Source: Leucaena leucocephala (lineage: Eukaryota > Streptophyta > Magnoliopsida > Fabales > Fabaceae). Taken from it: a stretch of 64,000 nt of DNA. The notes beneath the pieces were generated by a model. The model saw only the letters and a program-made list of their open reading frames with translations. It was not told the DNA's origin and searched no databases. Location of the stretch: assembly GCA_037074615.1 (NCBI GenBank), contig CM073562.1, forward strand, positions 15,175,001 through 15,239,000, in the 5' to 3' direction. Both the position numbers and the translations under genes were made by a program. Numbering within the stretch: the first letter of the stretch is position 1; each line of letters starts with the position of its first letter. This document shows positions 43,589 to 55,471 of the stretch, piece by piece.

Positions 43589-46241
43589 CTTACTTAGCCT
43601 TCTTCCTGAAGCTCAAAAGCAAAATTCTATGATATCTCACTCCACTGTGATCTCCAGAGGCAAGAAAGGAGAAAGAATACAAGATTGGGGAAGATGAAGA
43701 ATATAACGGACGACGAGGGCCCGCATTGAGTACACGTGTGTTTGGGTGATCACACGTGGCAGTTCCAACATGACGAAGCTGCGAAATTGGCTGTTAGTCC
43801 GTTGCAACGGATTTGCCACATGTATAGCGGTCCCGGAGAAGTTGTCAAAATCCGCGGTTTCATTCATAGTTCACAAGTTTTTCAGTATTCAAGGCCTACA
43901 GGATGCTACTATCCACACAAAAATAACCGAACCCCTTCACAGACTATTTTTTCCATTTTATTATCTAAAAAATAATATTTCTCTTTCCTTTAACATAAAA
44001 TATATTTAATTAATTCATAAAATTAGTTAAATTAAATATTTTATCTAAAATATTCTAATAATCTTTCTTAACCTATCATTTCCTTTCTTATTTGATCATT
44101 AAGAAAGAATATTAATAGAGATAATTTAAAAAATAATAAATATAAAAATTATATCTTATAATTAAAATTAAAATCAACTTTTTAAATGTGTCAAGAGGAG
44201 TATGAAATATTATTTTAAAATTGAGAAATATAACATGTAATATAAAACAATTTTCTGAAACGGTAAGTATAATGAAAGTGTTATCACTTTCATATGTATG
44301 ATTGATAAGGAGAAAATAGATGCTCCCTGGGTTATATAAATTTGTGTAGTTTTTCATTTTATTGAGTTTTGATAGAATATTTTAAAATAAAGAGACGTGA
44401 CTTTTTCGTTATAAATTTAAAAAAAAATATGTAAAAAGTTTGTAGAGGGAGTTATATTCTAAAAAGTTGTTGCTCTTAATAGAAAATAATTATTAGTTAT
44501 CTAATTTATATTAATTAATGAATTCATATATAAGATCAACCTATTGAATTCGTGATGAATCTCAACATGTGATTATAATTTTTTAATTGAAGAGGTGTTG
44601 CTTCATGAGATATACAATAAGACACATTTGAGAAGTATAAGATCAAATCTATTTATAATGTTGTCTTTGATATATATAGAAATAGAGTCAAATTATTATT
44701 ATTTTTTAAATATTATTGATTGTCTTAATTTAAATATTGGAAATGTAATATATATTCAAGGGTTTTTATTTATACTATAAGAAATTTATCGGTTAATCTG
44801 ACTTATACTATAAGAATAAGTTGGGAATGAATTAAGTTTAAAGAAAAGTGTTGGCTACTCTCTAAAAAAAAATATTGTGCATAACTTTTTTCTTTTACCT
44901 TTTTTTTGTGTAATCTTTCAGAGAATAGTCTCCCCAACGAGATTTCCTCTGCATTTTCAGAGATTCATTAAAAACTAAATATAATATAATTACATGCCCG
45001 CATAGTTCAAAAAAAAACCATTTGTTTTTTTGGTTTATTAATGACCTTTCGTTACAAAAATAATGATGACAGGAGTCCCCGGAGGCGTTTTTTTTAACAA
45101 TTTTTTTTTTAAAATTAAATTTACCTATAATATAAGTATAATATAAGAATATAATAAAATATTTTTTTAAAATAATACTAATATCGAATAAATTAAATTA
45201 TCTATTATATTTAAGTATAAATTTAAATATTTAAAAATTAATATATTTTTTTAAACATAAAAATATAAAAATAATAATTTTTTTTTAAAAATTGAATAAT
45301 TATTTTTTCACCTATTGAATCCCCATACAATGGCAGAGGTGTCAAGCTGCAGACAACATGACAGGAGAGAATCAAGAATCCCATATTCTGCTTGAAGCCA
45401 AAAGTATTTCGTTAAAAACTCTCAATTTATAAAGTGTAATTAAAATACAATTAATTTATACTTTTTTAAAAAACATTCAATTACAAATTTAAAACATTAT
45501 TATATTTTTTCAATAAAATTTAAGAAAATTTAATAGAATTAATAATTTATACTCCTTTTTTGAGTGGCAAAAAATACTTTTACATTTTATGATACACAAG
45601 TGTCTTAAAATAGATTTATTTAAAATGTAAAATTATTTAAAATAAGATAAATCAAAAGAAAAATATAATAAAAATATTATTTAAATTCTGAAATTCTAAA
45701 AAAGATAGGTTAATATATAAAATGTTATATTGGTTATAAAGATTAATATATTGGTGAGAAATATCGGAATTATCCCTCCTAAATTATGAGCAAGAGGTAC
45801 AAGAAAAGATAGACTAGTCAATTTTACTATAAAAATAATTAAAATTATTATATATATTATCAATTTTATTATTAATATAATTAATAATAATTTTATTTTT
45901 CTCTATAAATATTAATAAATATTAAAATTTTAAATTAATATTTATAACTAATCTATTATTTTTATAGGTTAGCATACACTTCTTAGAATTTTAAAATTTA
46001 TGTAATATTTTACTGAATTTTCCCTAAATCAAAAACTTCTTAAATTTTGGTCGCAAATCTAAAAAATTTAATACACACAGTACGTGCTACTGACGCACAC
46101 GATAGTCTGCTTCAAAGCGGGGTTTATCCGACCCTCCTTGATATCTTCTCCGCCTCTTTCCGAAGTTCCGCCGGACAAGTCCAGCTTCCTTCACTGGTCT
46201 CGTTCTTCATTTCGCCATTGCTTTCTTTAACTTCCTCCAAA
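43589..46241. other. divergent spacer between OEP16-2-like gene and LPD pseudogene
   Basis: The left 250 bp are unique, moderately GC-rich promoter sequence of the OEP16-2-like gene. From about 43.97 to 46.0 kb the DNA is extremely AT-rich with no credible gene. The last about 200 bp before 46242 resemble the leader of a plastid LPD gene and are open in the same frame, but homologous proteins start at MQSLLSLS. Confidence 0.45.
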
Positions 46242-49200
46242 ATGCAGTCCTTACTCTCACTCTCTTGCTTCCCAGCCTCTGATCCCACCATTTCAAGGCC
46301 ACACCAGGTCTCCAACTCTGTTCCTCTCGCTGGAGCTACGCTTATGAATCTTCGATTCTGCGGTTTAAGGAGCGAGGCATTTGGTCTCACCTCACTCAAG
46401 CTCTACTATGCGCACCAGAGAATCCAGCTTTCTCGCCGTACAGTTCCCAACAGAGTCTCTGCTGCCTGGTTCGATCATTTTAGTTCTCCAAAATCATTCG
46501 ATTACGATTTGTTGATTATTGGAGCTGGCATTGGTGGCCACGGGGCGGCGCTTCATGCCTTCGAGAAGGTACCCTGACTTTTATGCACTAATTAATGCAG
46601 AAGCTGCGCTGGTGATTGCCAGTTATGGTCTCAGTCGAAGTAGATAGTACATAATTAAACACATTTTTTAAAGGTTGATTTGGCCATTAGAGTATGACAC
46701 TTTTCTACGTTGACAATGTTTGGATGAAGTGCAGCTTAGATTACGTAAAAGTATTTTAAATGTTGCCTCAACTGGTTGATTGCCCTTGATTAGAACAGTT
46801 GAACTATTCCACTATCCACAGTTGTATACTGTGTTAAATGATGTTCTTTGGAGTAGACATATGAGGAGTTTTTATGTTGCCTTTTCTGTTAGTGTTGGTT
46901 GAGCCATTTGTTTGATATAGAAGTATATATGTGTAACTGGACAGGTATGTATGGGCGTTTTCCTAGAAATTTGGGCGTTTCCAACCATTTTGATATTTTA
47001 TAGTGAATTTGTGTCTAGTAAGTTAAAAGAAAGTGTGATTTTTGCTCTGAGCATGTGGATTTGTACGTAAGAATATATGACTTTAGATTTATGTTTGTGA
47101 GGGATGTAAAAATAACACAGTGACTGCAGGGCTTGAAAACAGCCATTGTAGAGGGAGATATGATGGGAGGGACATGTGTAAACAGAGGCTGTGTTCCTTC
47201 TAAAGCTCTTTTGGCTATAAGTGGACGTATTCGGGAACTACAGAATGATCATCACTTAAAGTCCTTGGGCTTGCGGGTAAGACTATTTTCCAATTGAGTG
47301 TGTTTATCTGCTTAAATTAAGCTCTGAGGCTATTGCTATGATAATTGCTGTAACACGCAATACAAAAGATACCTTGTTGTGGTGAGAGATTTCGGATCCT
47401 TGGTTGATTTCGTTTTCTGGCTTTTTCTTATTTTAGGTTTCTGCTGCTGGCTATGACAGACAAGCTGTTGCTGACCATGCCAATAATCTTGCTTCAAAAA
47501 TTCGTGGTAATTTGACCAATTCATTAAAAGCACTTGGAGTTGACATACTCACAGGTTTTGGAACCATTTTGGTAGGTGAAATATTATGCTTTGTAGGAGA
47601 ATGAACTATTCGCTTACCAGCAAAAGCTTGACTTTTTGATCATGAAATTGCAAGGAAATTTGAACCATTTCTTTGTACCATCTTGTATATGAATTCATGC
47701 AGGGACCTCATAAGGTGAGAGTTGGCTCTTCCAACAACATAGTAACTGCAAAAGATATAATAATTGCAACTGGTTCTGTTCCTTACGTTCCTAAGGGCAT
47801 TGAAGTTGATGCTACACATTTATCTTTTCTCTTCCACCTGAAAGAAACTGATACATTGTTCAATTTATTAGTTGGATGGCCCTTACCTTTTTTGCCCATC
47901 TGTGATTTCTGCTTAGATTCTTTATAAAAATATTACTGATTAATTACTTGTAGGGAAGACTGTGATTACCAGTGACCGTGCACTCAAACTGGAGTTTGTT
48001 CCTGACTGGATAGCAATTTTAGGAAGTGGTTATATTGGACTTGAATTTAGTGATGTGTTACAGCTCTTGGAAGTGAGGTACTTCCTCTTTATGATACTCG
48101 ATCATTCCTTCTCCATTAGGTTATCTTCATGGGAAATAATTACAAATAATTGATAACTGATTCTAGGTGTCATTTTTATGAAAGAAAAATGTGATTCACT
48201 GTCAGAACCTATACTTTTTTTGTAATATCTAGTAATGCAACAAATATTGTTTTTTCATTTGCAAAATGAAGCCATTGCAGAATAAATATAGTAAGGAATA
48301 ATGGGATTCTGCAGGTTACTTTTATCGAAGCTTTAAATCAGCTTATGCCTGGACTTGATCCTGAAATCAGCAAGTTGGCTCAGAGAGTAATCATATCCCA
48401 ACGGAAAATTGACTATCATACTGGAGTTTTTGCATCCAAGGTAACCACATCTTATAAATGCTTGAATAAATATTTGCTGGATGGGTATTTTGACAAGCTG
48501 CAGCCCTCTGTTTTTTTTTTTTTTTTGCCCTTTGCCTACAGATCACTCTTGCAAGGGATGAAAAACCTGTCATCATTGAACTCATTGATGCAAAAGCCAA
48601 GGAATTAAAGGAAACCTTGGAGGTAACTTGATTCTCATAGTTTTAACTTTAACGCTTGGTTTCAAATTTTCTACCCACAACAGACGAAAAGTCTAGAAAT
48701 TGTTAATTGTTAAAACTAGACTCGGCAACATGTGTGAGCACTGTGAGAGCATGAGGGGAAAATAAGCACATATAAAATTACCTAGGTTCGATGTTTACAA
48801 TTACTTCTGATCAGATGCTTTTATAGGACCTCTCAATGCAGTATACAATAAACTGAATGCACGTAACTGTATGAGGCAAGCAATTTTGACTCCCACTGAT
48901 TGATGCATAGCTTGGTTCTGCTCCTCAACCACCCCCTCATATTAAAAACAATAGCGACAACAACAATTTTGATGGTTCAATTGGTGTTGCTAAGCTCAAG
49001 AGACGTGTGGCCTGTGTTATCTTACTGGACCTAGTAGTATTGGTTCAAGTTATTGTTTCTTTTTGTAACAGTTCTTAAACATTTATAGCACAAGGTGTTA
49101 CATGTGTGTGGAATATTCTAAGTTTTCAGTCACAAAACGCTCACAAATCTTGTATTTTATACCCTTTTGTCAATATCCAATTACTTGGACTCATCTTGAG

Positions 49201-50421
49201 TTATTATGTTACTTTGCTGCAGGTGGATGCTGCACTAATAGCAACTGGAAGGGCTCCGTTCACTAATGGTCTTGGCTTAGTGAATGTATGTCTATCCAGT
49301 GGCTTCAAAGTGTAAATTTTCCCTAAAGGAAGTAATTGTATAATTGACACTTTTTTGTGCAGATTGATGTTACAACTCATCGTGGTTTTGTTCCTGTGGA
49401 TGCGCGGATGCGAGTAATTGATACATATGGCAATCTGGTTTGTTTCAAATTTTTCCCTTGTACAAACCACAAGTCTTCGGCTTAGATCTCTTGTTACGGA
49501 AATAAAATATGGAATGATAGGTCCCTCATTTATATTGTATTGGTGATGCAAATGGCAAGATGATGCTCGCCCATGCTGCCAGTGCACAAGGAATTTCAGG
49601 TAAGTGGCAACTTTCAAGCTACTAATATTGGAGTCTTTTGCTTCCATTTTTACGAATGGAAATTTTCTGACAGTGGTTGAACAAGTCACCGGAAGAGATC
49701 ACGTGCTCAATCACTTGAGTATGCCAGCCGCGTGTTTCACTCATCCTGAAATAAGCATGGTTGGATTGACGGAAGTAGCCATATCTCTTAGGCTTCTTGT
49801 GTCTGACGCTTTATTCTCCACTCTTCACCATTACATTCTTTTAAAATACTTCAATTTCACAACAGTTAACCAACCTCTCCACTTCTGCTCTCCCACCATT
49901 TTTTCTCGTGTTTAAGTTATATTTTTAACTATCTCCTATTGGTCTTTCAATCATGAACTCTTGATTGTGACCAAACATATAAAATTTTCATCCTCAAGCA
50001 ATGGAGAAAGCTGAAAAAGAGGGCTTTGAATTAAGTGTTTCCAAAACAAGTTTTAAAGCTAACACAAAAGCCCTAGCAGAAAACGAAGGGGAGGGACTTA
50101 CCAAGGTTATATTTCTGCATCTTTCTCCTTAAACGGTATTCATCCGCAGAAGATTATGTGAGTCGAATGAATGATTTCTTTACATAAAGAGTTGCTCTGG
50201 TGATATGGCGAAGTTACTTGTTCAATAACACCTTTATACTCTCTCACTGAGTGCATTTATTTACTTGTTTCTCACAATCTTTAGGGTCGCTAACTGCTTT
50301 ACACTGTTTTTCATTCAGTTGATATACAGACCTGACACTGGAGAGATACTAGGAGTTCATATTTTTGGCCTGCATGCTGCAGATCTCATCCATGAAGCAT
50401 CCAATGCAATAGCATTATTAG
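46242..50421 (+). pseudogene. LPD: plastid dihydrolipoamide dehydrogenase (E3) pseudogene, last exon missing
   Basis: Thirteen exon remnants of plastid pyruvate dehydrogenase E3: 46242-46568, 47130-47276, 47437-47571, 47703-47811, 47954-48077, 48315-48440, 48542-48622, 49223-49285, 49363-49437, 49521-49599, 49674-49774, 49992-50105, 50319-50421. The FAD motif IIGAGIGGHGAA, disulfide GGTCVNRGCVPSK, NAD motif GSGYIGLEF and CIGDANGK are recognisable. Lesions: (1) the exon 4 donor is G|CT rather than G|GT; (2) 1 nt lost in exon 5 near 48057, where DVYTALGSE should be; (3) the exon 12 acceptor reads tttcat instead of tttcag; (4) a 3-nt insertion at the end of exon 13; (5) no exon for the catalytic C-terminus (family motif HAHPT..E) follows before the eL29 gene. 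Introns are retained, so this is a duplicated gene copy. A working E3 must exist elsewhere. Confidence 0.88.
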
Positions 50422-51017
50422 GTACGCCTATTCCACAGAATGTTTGCCCCGTATTCTTTTCCAATAGAGTATCGTGTCTCCAATCAACTATGGCATATAT
50501 TTTGATGTGAGGCGGTAAAACATACTTGCTTGGGACATTTTGAAAGTTAATACTAGTCAATTCGTAAGGTTCCATTTGCCTGGGAGGTATTTTCCCTTCA
50601 ATCGAACCCGATTACCAAACTGGTAAAAACTACTTCCTAAAATCCCTGCTGGATGCAAGTATGAGAATCCCAAACGCATATATTGGCATGGCGCAAAAGG
50701 GTACCCACTTAGGATTAACGAAAACAAAATTCTAATTCTTTGGTCACATGTTTCAATGAAAATCAAGGTTCCTGCTCACTTAAACCTAAAAATATGCTAG
50801 GGGAGGAATGATAACCATTTTGATCCTTAATGCAGTCACTAACAGTATAAAAAATAAGACTAGAACCTTTTGTATAAGGGTCTTTCACAGAAACGAGCAA
50901 AAACTCAACAAGAGGATACTAGTGAAAAGATAAATTAAACACAAAATACCATCAAATAATTCAAGATATTCCAATCTATCAAAGAAATCCTGATAGTTTC
51001 GTCTGAAGGCCCACGCT
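50422..51017. other. spacer where the LPD last exon should be
   Basis: I searched this stretch for sequence encoding the family C-terminus (RIQDIK...HAHPTLSEVL) on both strands and saw none. The right end is the probable 3'UTR of the leftward eL29 gene. Confidence 0.5.
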
Positions 51018-51286
51018 TTACTCTTCCTCAGTAGCTACTTCAGCACTCTTGTTATTGTGCTTCCTCGCGTACCTCTGGTTCCTCAGAAACTTGGGATCCA
51101 TCTACAACAATTAAACTATAGATTAAGCAACAACAAAATCCAGAGAATCAACACAGATCGTTAGAGAATAGAAAATGTGAATACCCCTTTGGTAGAAGTG
51201 TGGCGATGCCTCTTAGGCTTCTTGATGCCATTCTTGTGGGCTTTGTATGACTGGTTGTGAGCTGTGTGGTTCTTCGACTTCGCCAT
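51018..51286 (-). CDS. RPL29: 60S ribosomal protein eL29, 2 exons
   Basis: Exons 51286-51185 and 51101-51018; 61 aa, the usual plant length. eL29 is a small basic protein of the large cytosolic ribosomal subunit. The N-terminus MAKSKNHTAHNQSYKAHKNG continues with IKKPKRHRHTSTKG in exon 1; exon 2 reads MDPKFLRNQRYARKHNNKSA and ends ATEEE. Basic residues dominate except for the acidic tail. The gene is too short per exon for long-frame searches, but the match is unmistakable. Upstream telo-box and site II motifs fit a ribosomal protein promoter. No lesions. Confidence 0.97.
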
Positions 51287-51376
51287 CGCTGCGATCAAAA
51301 CAAAAGAACAAAAAAGAAAAAATAAGCGGTGATTAAGGCACGAAAGAGCGTAAAGAATATGCTACACAGCTAATAC

Positions 51377-51420
51377 AAACCCTATAACAAGGGAACGGTG
51401 GGTTTCGTAACCCTAGGGTT
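51377..51420 (-). promoter_or_regulatory. telo-box motifs of the eL29 promoter/leader
   Basis: AAACCCTA at 51377-51384 and the palindromic aaccctagggtt at 51409-51420. Telo-boxes (AAACCCTAA-type) near the transcription start are typical of plant ribosomal protein genes. They lie 90-135 bp upstream of the start codon. Confidence 0.75.
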
Positions 51421-51544
51421 TCCGGCGGAACAGAGAATAGGGGGATAGATTATATACGACCGTGAAAAGAAGCCCTAATGTATATGTCCACTCAATGACG
51501 ATAATACCCTTGATAGATAGATATCAATTCGAAAACCGACGATC

Positions 51545-51569
51545 TGGGCTTGCATTCTGAACAGGCCCA
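51545..51569 (-). promoter_or_regulatory. paired site II elements upstream of eL29
   Basis: TGGGCT at 51545-51550 and GGCCCA (TGGGCC on the gene strand) at 51564-51569, about 130-150 bp beyond the telo-boxes. Site II (TGGGCC/T, TCP-binding) together with telo-boxes is the known arrangement in translation-related plant genes. Confidence 0.7.
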
Positions 51570-51604
51570 AAATCTGTAAATTTGAAAGATAATTTTTTTA
51601 AAAA

Positions 51605-51945
51605 ATAAATCGCTTATATATATTTATAAAATTGAAATTTATTTATAACTATACTATTCATTCAGAAATTTAGTAGAAGTCTGCCTATAACAAATGAAAT
51701 CCATGCTAACAAAAAAATTAAATTGTTTATATATATATTTATAAAATTGAAATTTATTTATATTTATACTATTCATTCAGAAATTTAGTAGAAGTTTGCC
51801 TATAATTAATCAAATCCATACTAATAAAAGATTAAATTGTTTATATATATATTTATAAAATTTAAATTTATAACTATACTATTCATTCAGAAATTTAGTA
51901 GAAGTTTGCCTATAATCAATCAAATCTATACTAATTTATACTTTA
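51605..51945 (+). repeat. three tandem copies of a 110-115-bp AT-rich unit
   Basis: The word attcattcagaaatttagta recurs with starts 115 and then 110 bp apart (around 51657, 51772 and 51882). The surrounding sequence, including 'gaagtYtgcctata' and 'atatttataaaatt', is conserved in each copy. No coding capacity. The array lies between the eL29 promoter and the SAR1 gene. Confidence 0.88.
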
Positions 51946-53206
51946 TACTTCTATTTAAGTAGAGGTTTTGAATTTAACATAGTATTCTATAAAATTAATT
52001 TTGATCACCGTTTTGAATTTGAATATGATTTTATACTATCTTTTGTATTTAAAATTGTATTTAAAATCTTTTATGTTTCATACTTAAAATCTTCTTACAC
52101 TACAAAAATGATTTCAAGCTTCATGCACTTATTTTAGCTTGTAAAATTGGTTAAGCATTTTTTTTCAAACAAATTTTTGAATTTAGATTTACTCAAACAC
52201 ATTTATATCTTGTTTTACTTCAAATAGATTTTAAAGATCATAGAAATTGATATACACTCAATTCACCTCCTTGTTATTTCTAACAAAGAGAGAGAAGGAT
52301 ATTTTGTTTGATTTAATGGGAGGGAAAAGAAAAAAAAAAGATATTTTTAGAACAACTTGAGAACTCAATATTATTATAAATACCGTATCTTCTAAAAAAT
52401 AAAATATTTATTGAGGTAAGGCATTTCATTTTCATAAGAAAAATAATATAGTTTAAATATTAAAAAACTTATTTATTAAAATAAGTGATAACAATTTGCA
52501 CTTTTAACTTAAAAAAAGAATGATACCCTTAACTATATTAAAAAAATATCAGAGTAAAACCTACAGTTTTAAATTTGAAGAATTAAAATATCATATTAAT
52601 CTTTAAATATGTTAATATTATAGAATTAATTCGCATTTATTTACTACTAATCTTCTCATTTTTAAATAAAAATACATTTATTCAATTTATTTTTTTTATT
52701 CTAGATCATGTATCAAATAGCACAGTATTTTTATCCCCCCGAAGGTGCCCATAGTATAACTTTACCAATGGCCATAACTCCCCGATGACGCGTACCCACC
52801 AATGGAATGTGCACATCTGGAATTTGTGTGAAATAACCGGTTGTTCCGGTCAACAATCTCAGGGTTAAAGTTCCCATCCCCACCAGTTCCACTGGCCACA
52901 CCGGTAATCAGTATTCAGTCATGCGGTAGAGTTTGTACTTTCTCACGAATATATATATATATATATTTAAAAACACTAAACCCAAACGGAAAGATTTATT
53001 ATTTTTTTTTCCTTTTTTACGGCTTCTCGTGTTTTTGGTCTCTTAGATGATTTTTTTTTTCTTCTGTCCCTTCTCTGTCTCAATTAGATCTCTGAATTTT
53101 ACCTTTTCGTTCCACCTGTTCGATTTTGTCGCGGCGGCATCTTTCTCTCTGATTGAAGTGATTTCGGTGAGAACTGTCAATTTCGAAGCTTCTTGAAGGA
53201 AAAAGA
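51946..53206. other. AT-rich spacer, then SAR1 promoter and leader
   Basis: AT-rich noncoding DNA to about 52.72 kb. From there composition becomes more balanced (promoter), with a (TA)n stretch at about 52950-52966 and a pyrimidine-rich probable leader at 53.0-53.2 kb. I saw no certain cis-element. Confidence 0.45.
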
Positions 53207-55052
53207 ATGTTTCTTGTTGATTGGTTTTACGGAATTCTTGCATCTCTCGGTCTCTGGCAAAAGGAGGCGAAGATCTTATTCTTAGGGCTTGATAATGCTG
53301 GAAAGACTACCTTGCTTCACATGCTGAAAGATGAGGTTGTATTTTATGGTGTACTTATTGTTGATTTATGATTTTTCTTGTTTCGAACTGCGTTGTTGTT
53401 CTTAGTGTTTCCTACCCACTGAGGGCCCTAATTTAGTGCATTTCACTTGCACACACTTCTAATATTGATTCTAATTTTTAGAAAATTTTTGTAATTCTCA
53501 TTCATGGCGTCGAAATTATTAGGGTTGATCTTTTAGTTTTTGCCTTTCCATTTTACAGAGATTAGTTCAGCATCAGCCAACTCAATATCCGACTTCGGAG
53601 GAGTTGAGTATAGGGAAGATCAAATTTAAGGCCTTTGATTTGGGTGGTCACCAGATTGCTCGCAGAGTCTGGAGAGACTATTACGCTCAGGTTTATTTCT
53701 TGTCAGCTCTGCTAGTCTTTTATTTTTCCGTGTTAGTTAGACGCAAATACCATTGTCCTAAACTCCCTGCTGACTGTTTTACACTAATTGGTATTGATGC
53801 CTTTGTTGGATTAACATTGGAATGCCCAAATTGGGAATATCAAATATGAATGTATGTTGTTTGCATAGATTGGTTCATCTGAGCTTGTCTTTCTGCTGTT
53901 TCTAGGATATATTATCCCGTCTTATAATTACTTCAAATGTCTGGGCAAGAGCCATGGTTGGTTGCTATTTTCATTCAATTATCTCCTCGATTGCATTCAC
54001 AAAGTGGTAGTCAGGGCTGGGCCTTTGACATGTCAGAGTTTTCTTTTTTGTGATACTAGTATCTAATTAGATGTGAGCTAACCTTGGAAGGTTTTGTTTC
54101 CCGTTTAAGATGTAAAGAGGATTCCACGCGTGGGAAACTGCTTTGATTTTATATTATTTCTTAATTACTGTGCCAGCAGCATGTGGATTTCAATTTACAA
54201 TGAAGGAGGAAATGTGGACAAACATTTGTATATGCTTTGCTTTTACTGGCATGTCGGTGTCATGGGTCATACCAGCCAGAAAATATGAATTTCTTTGTGA
54301 ATTTTCTATAGCTGTCGCATGTAACATGAGGATCTTGATTACCATTTTATCTATTATTTGACATATCATTAAATAGATGTTGATGTCTTTTTATAAGTAT
54401 GAATGAGATATATCATTACTCAATGAAGATTACAAAACAGCAATGGTAAAATTAAGAGCATGCTAAATAATCATGCGGACAAAAGTTACAAGGCAGAAAC
54501 TAAAAAAAGAGTAATGCATTAAGTGATCCCATTTTCCAGATATTGATTTCTTTTATTAGAATTGATTGATATCTTTTATATCTTTTATTAGCATGTGATG
54601 CTGTTCTATGTTCTCAATCTCTATGCATTGCATTTTGGCAGCTTATATCATGCTCTCAACCTCCTTTGATATCTGTATATCTGTACAATGACAGTTACTT
54701 GTTGTCATTTGTGACTTTTTCTATCACATAGGTTGATGCGGTGGTCTACCTGGTAGACGCATATGATAAAGAAAGATTTGCCGAATCAAAGAGGGAGCTA
54801 GATGCCCTTCTTTCTGATGAGTCCTTAACAAATGTACCTTTCCTTATCTTGGGAAATAAGATTGACTTACCTTATGCGGCCTCAGAGGACGAGCTTCGAT
54901 ACCATATGGGGCTCTCAAACTTCACCACAGGCAAGGGCAAGGTTAACTTGGCTGACTCCAATGTCCGTCCTCTGGAGGTTTTCATGTGCAGTATCGTGCG
55001 TAAGATGGGTTATGGCGAAGGGTTCAGGTGGCTCTCTCAGTACATCAAATAG
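53207..55052 (+). CDS. SAR1: SAR1 small GTPase (COPII coat), 3 coding exons
   Basis: Exons 53207-53335, 53559-53690, 54732-55052; 193 aa, the standard length. SAR1-GTP inserts its N-terminal helix into the ER membrane and recruits Sec23/24 and Sec13/31 to form COPII vesicles. The N-terminus MFLVDWFYGILASLGLWQKE is the diagnostic amphipathic SAR1 helix. G1 is GLDNAGKT at 27-34; the switch I region has PTSEEL; G3 is DLGGHQ, where SAR1 has His in place of Ras Gln; G4 is NKID at 129-132. The C-terminus WLSQYIK is typical. It lacks an N-terminal myristoylation glycine, separating it from ARF. Splice phases are all zero. No lesions. Confidence 0.97.
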
Positions 55053-55471
55053 GAAAGTGAATAGAGTTTAGACAATAAGTGTGGTCGTAGCAGTTAATTA
55101 TGATGATGGTTCTGCTGATGAAGTCTTTTACTCGCATTGTATTGATGTAAATTGGATGTGTTGAATGTTAGTTTTACTTTTGAGACTTGCATATTTCTGT
55201 TGGGAAATTTTGTGGTTAAACTTGTGCTGTAATGCAGTTTATATTGGTTACCAAAATGGCAGGACTTATAGTGACTCTAGCTTTCATGTTCGCCCAAATG
55301 ATGTTCCTAGTAAAATTTGCTCATGTAAACGGGAAAATCACTTACCTATCTCTCTCACCCTAACAATTTTAGGAGCTTCATTCTACACTAGCCTGATGTA
55401 TGATGAACGAATAAATTATCCTAAGTACAGCTTACAATTTGAATTCAAGTGATCACGATACCTTTTTAAAT
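55053..55471. other. SAR1 3' region up to the foldback element
   Basis: Likely 3'UTR and terminator region of SAR1. The 95-codon open frame at 55165-55452 shows no domain and is probably chance. It ends at the 9-bp target-site duplication of the neighbouring transposon. Confidence 0.5.

Noticed and set aside
46047..46241. Upstream extension of LPD exon 1 with an earlier Met
   Set aside because: Plastid LPD homologues start at MQS...; the extra 65 codons look like leader sequence that happens to be open.
47811..50000. LPD defects as mere sequencing errors
   Set aside because: The defects are several and of different kinds, and a whole catalytic exon is missing, so errors alone are unlikely.
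52786..52850. ER-stress element (ERSE/UPRE) upstream of SAR1
   Set aside because: CCAAT-like and TGACGCG-like words are present, but not in the exact spacing and sequence of the known elements.
55165..55452. 95-codon frame after SAR1 as a separate gene
   Set aside because: It lies in the expected 3'UTR and has no recognisable domain.
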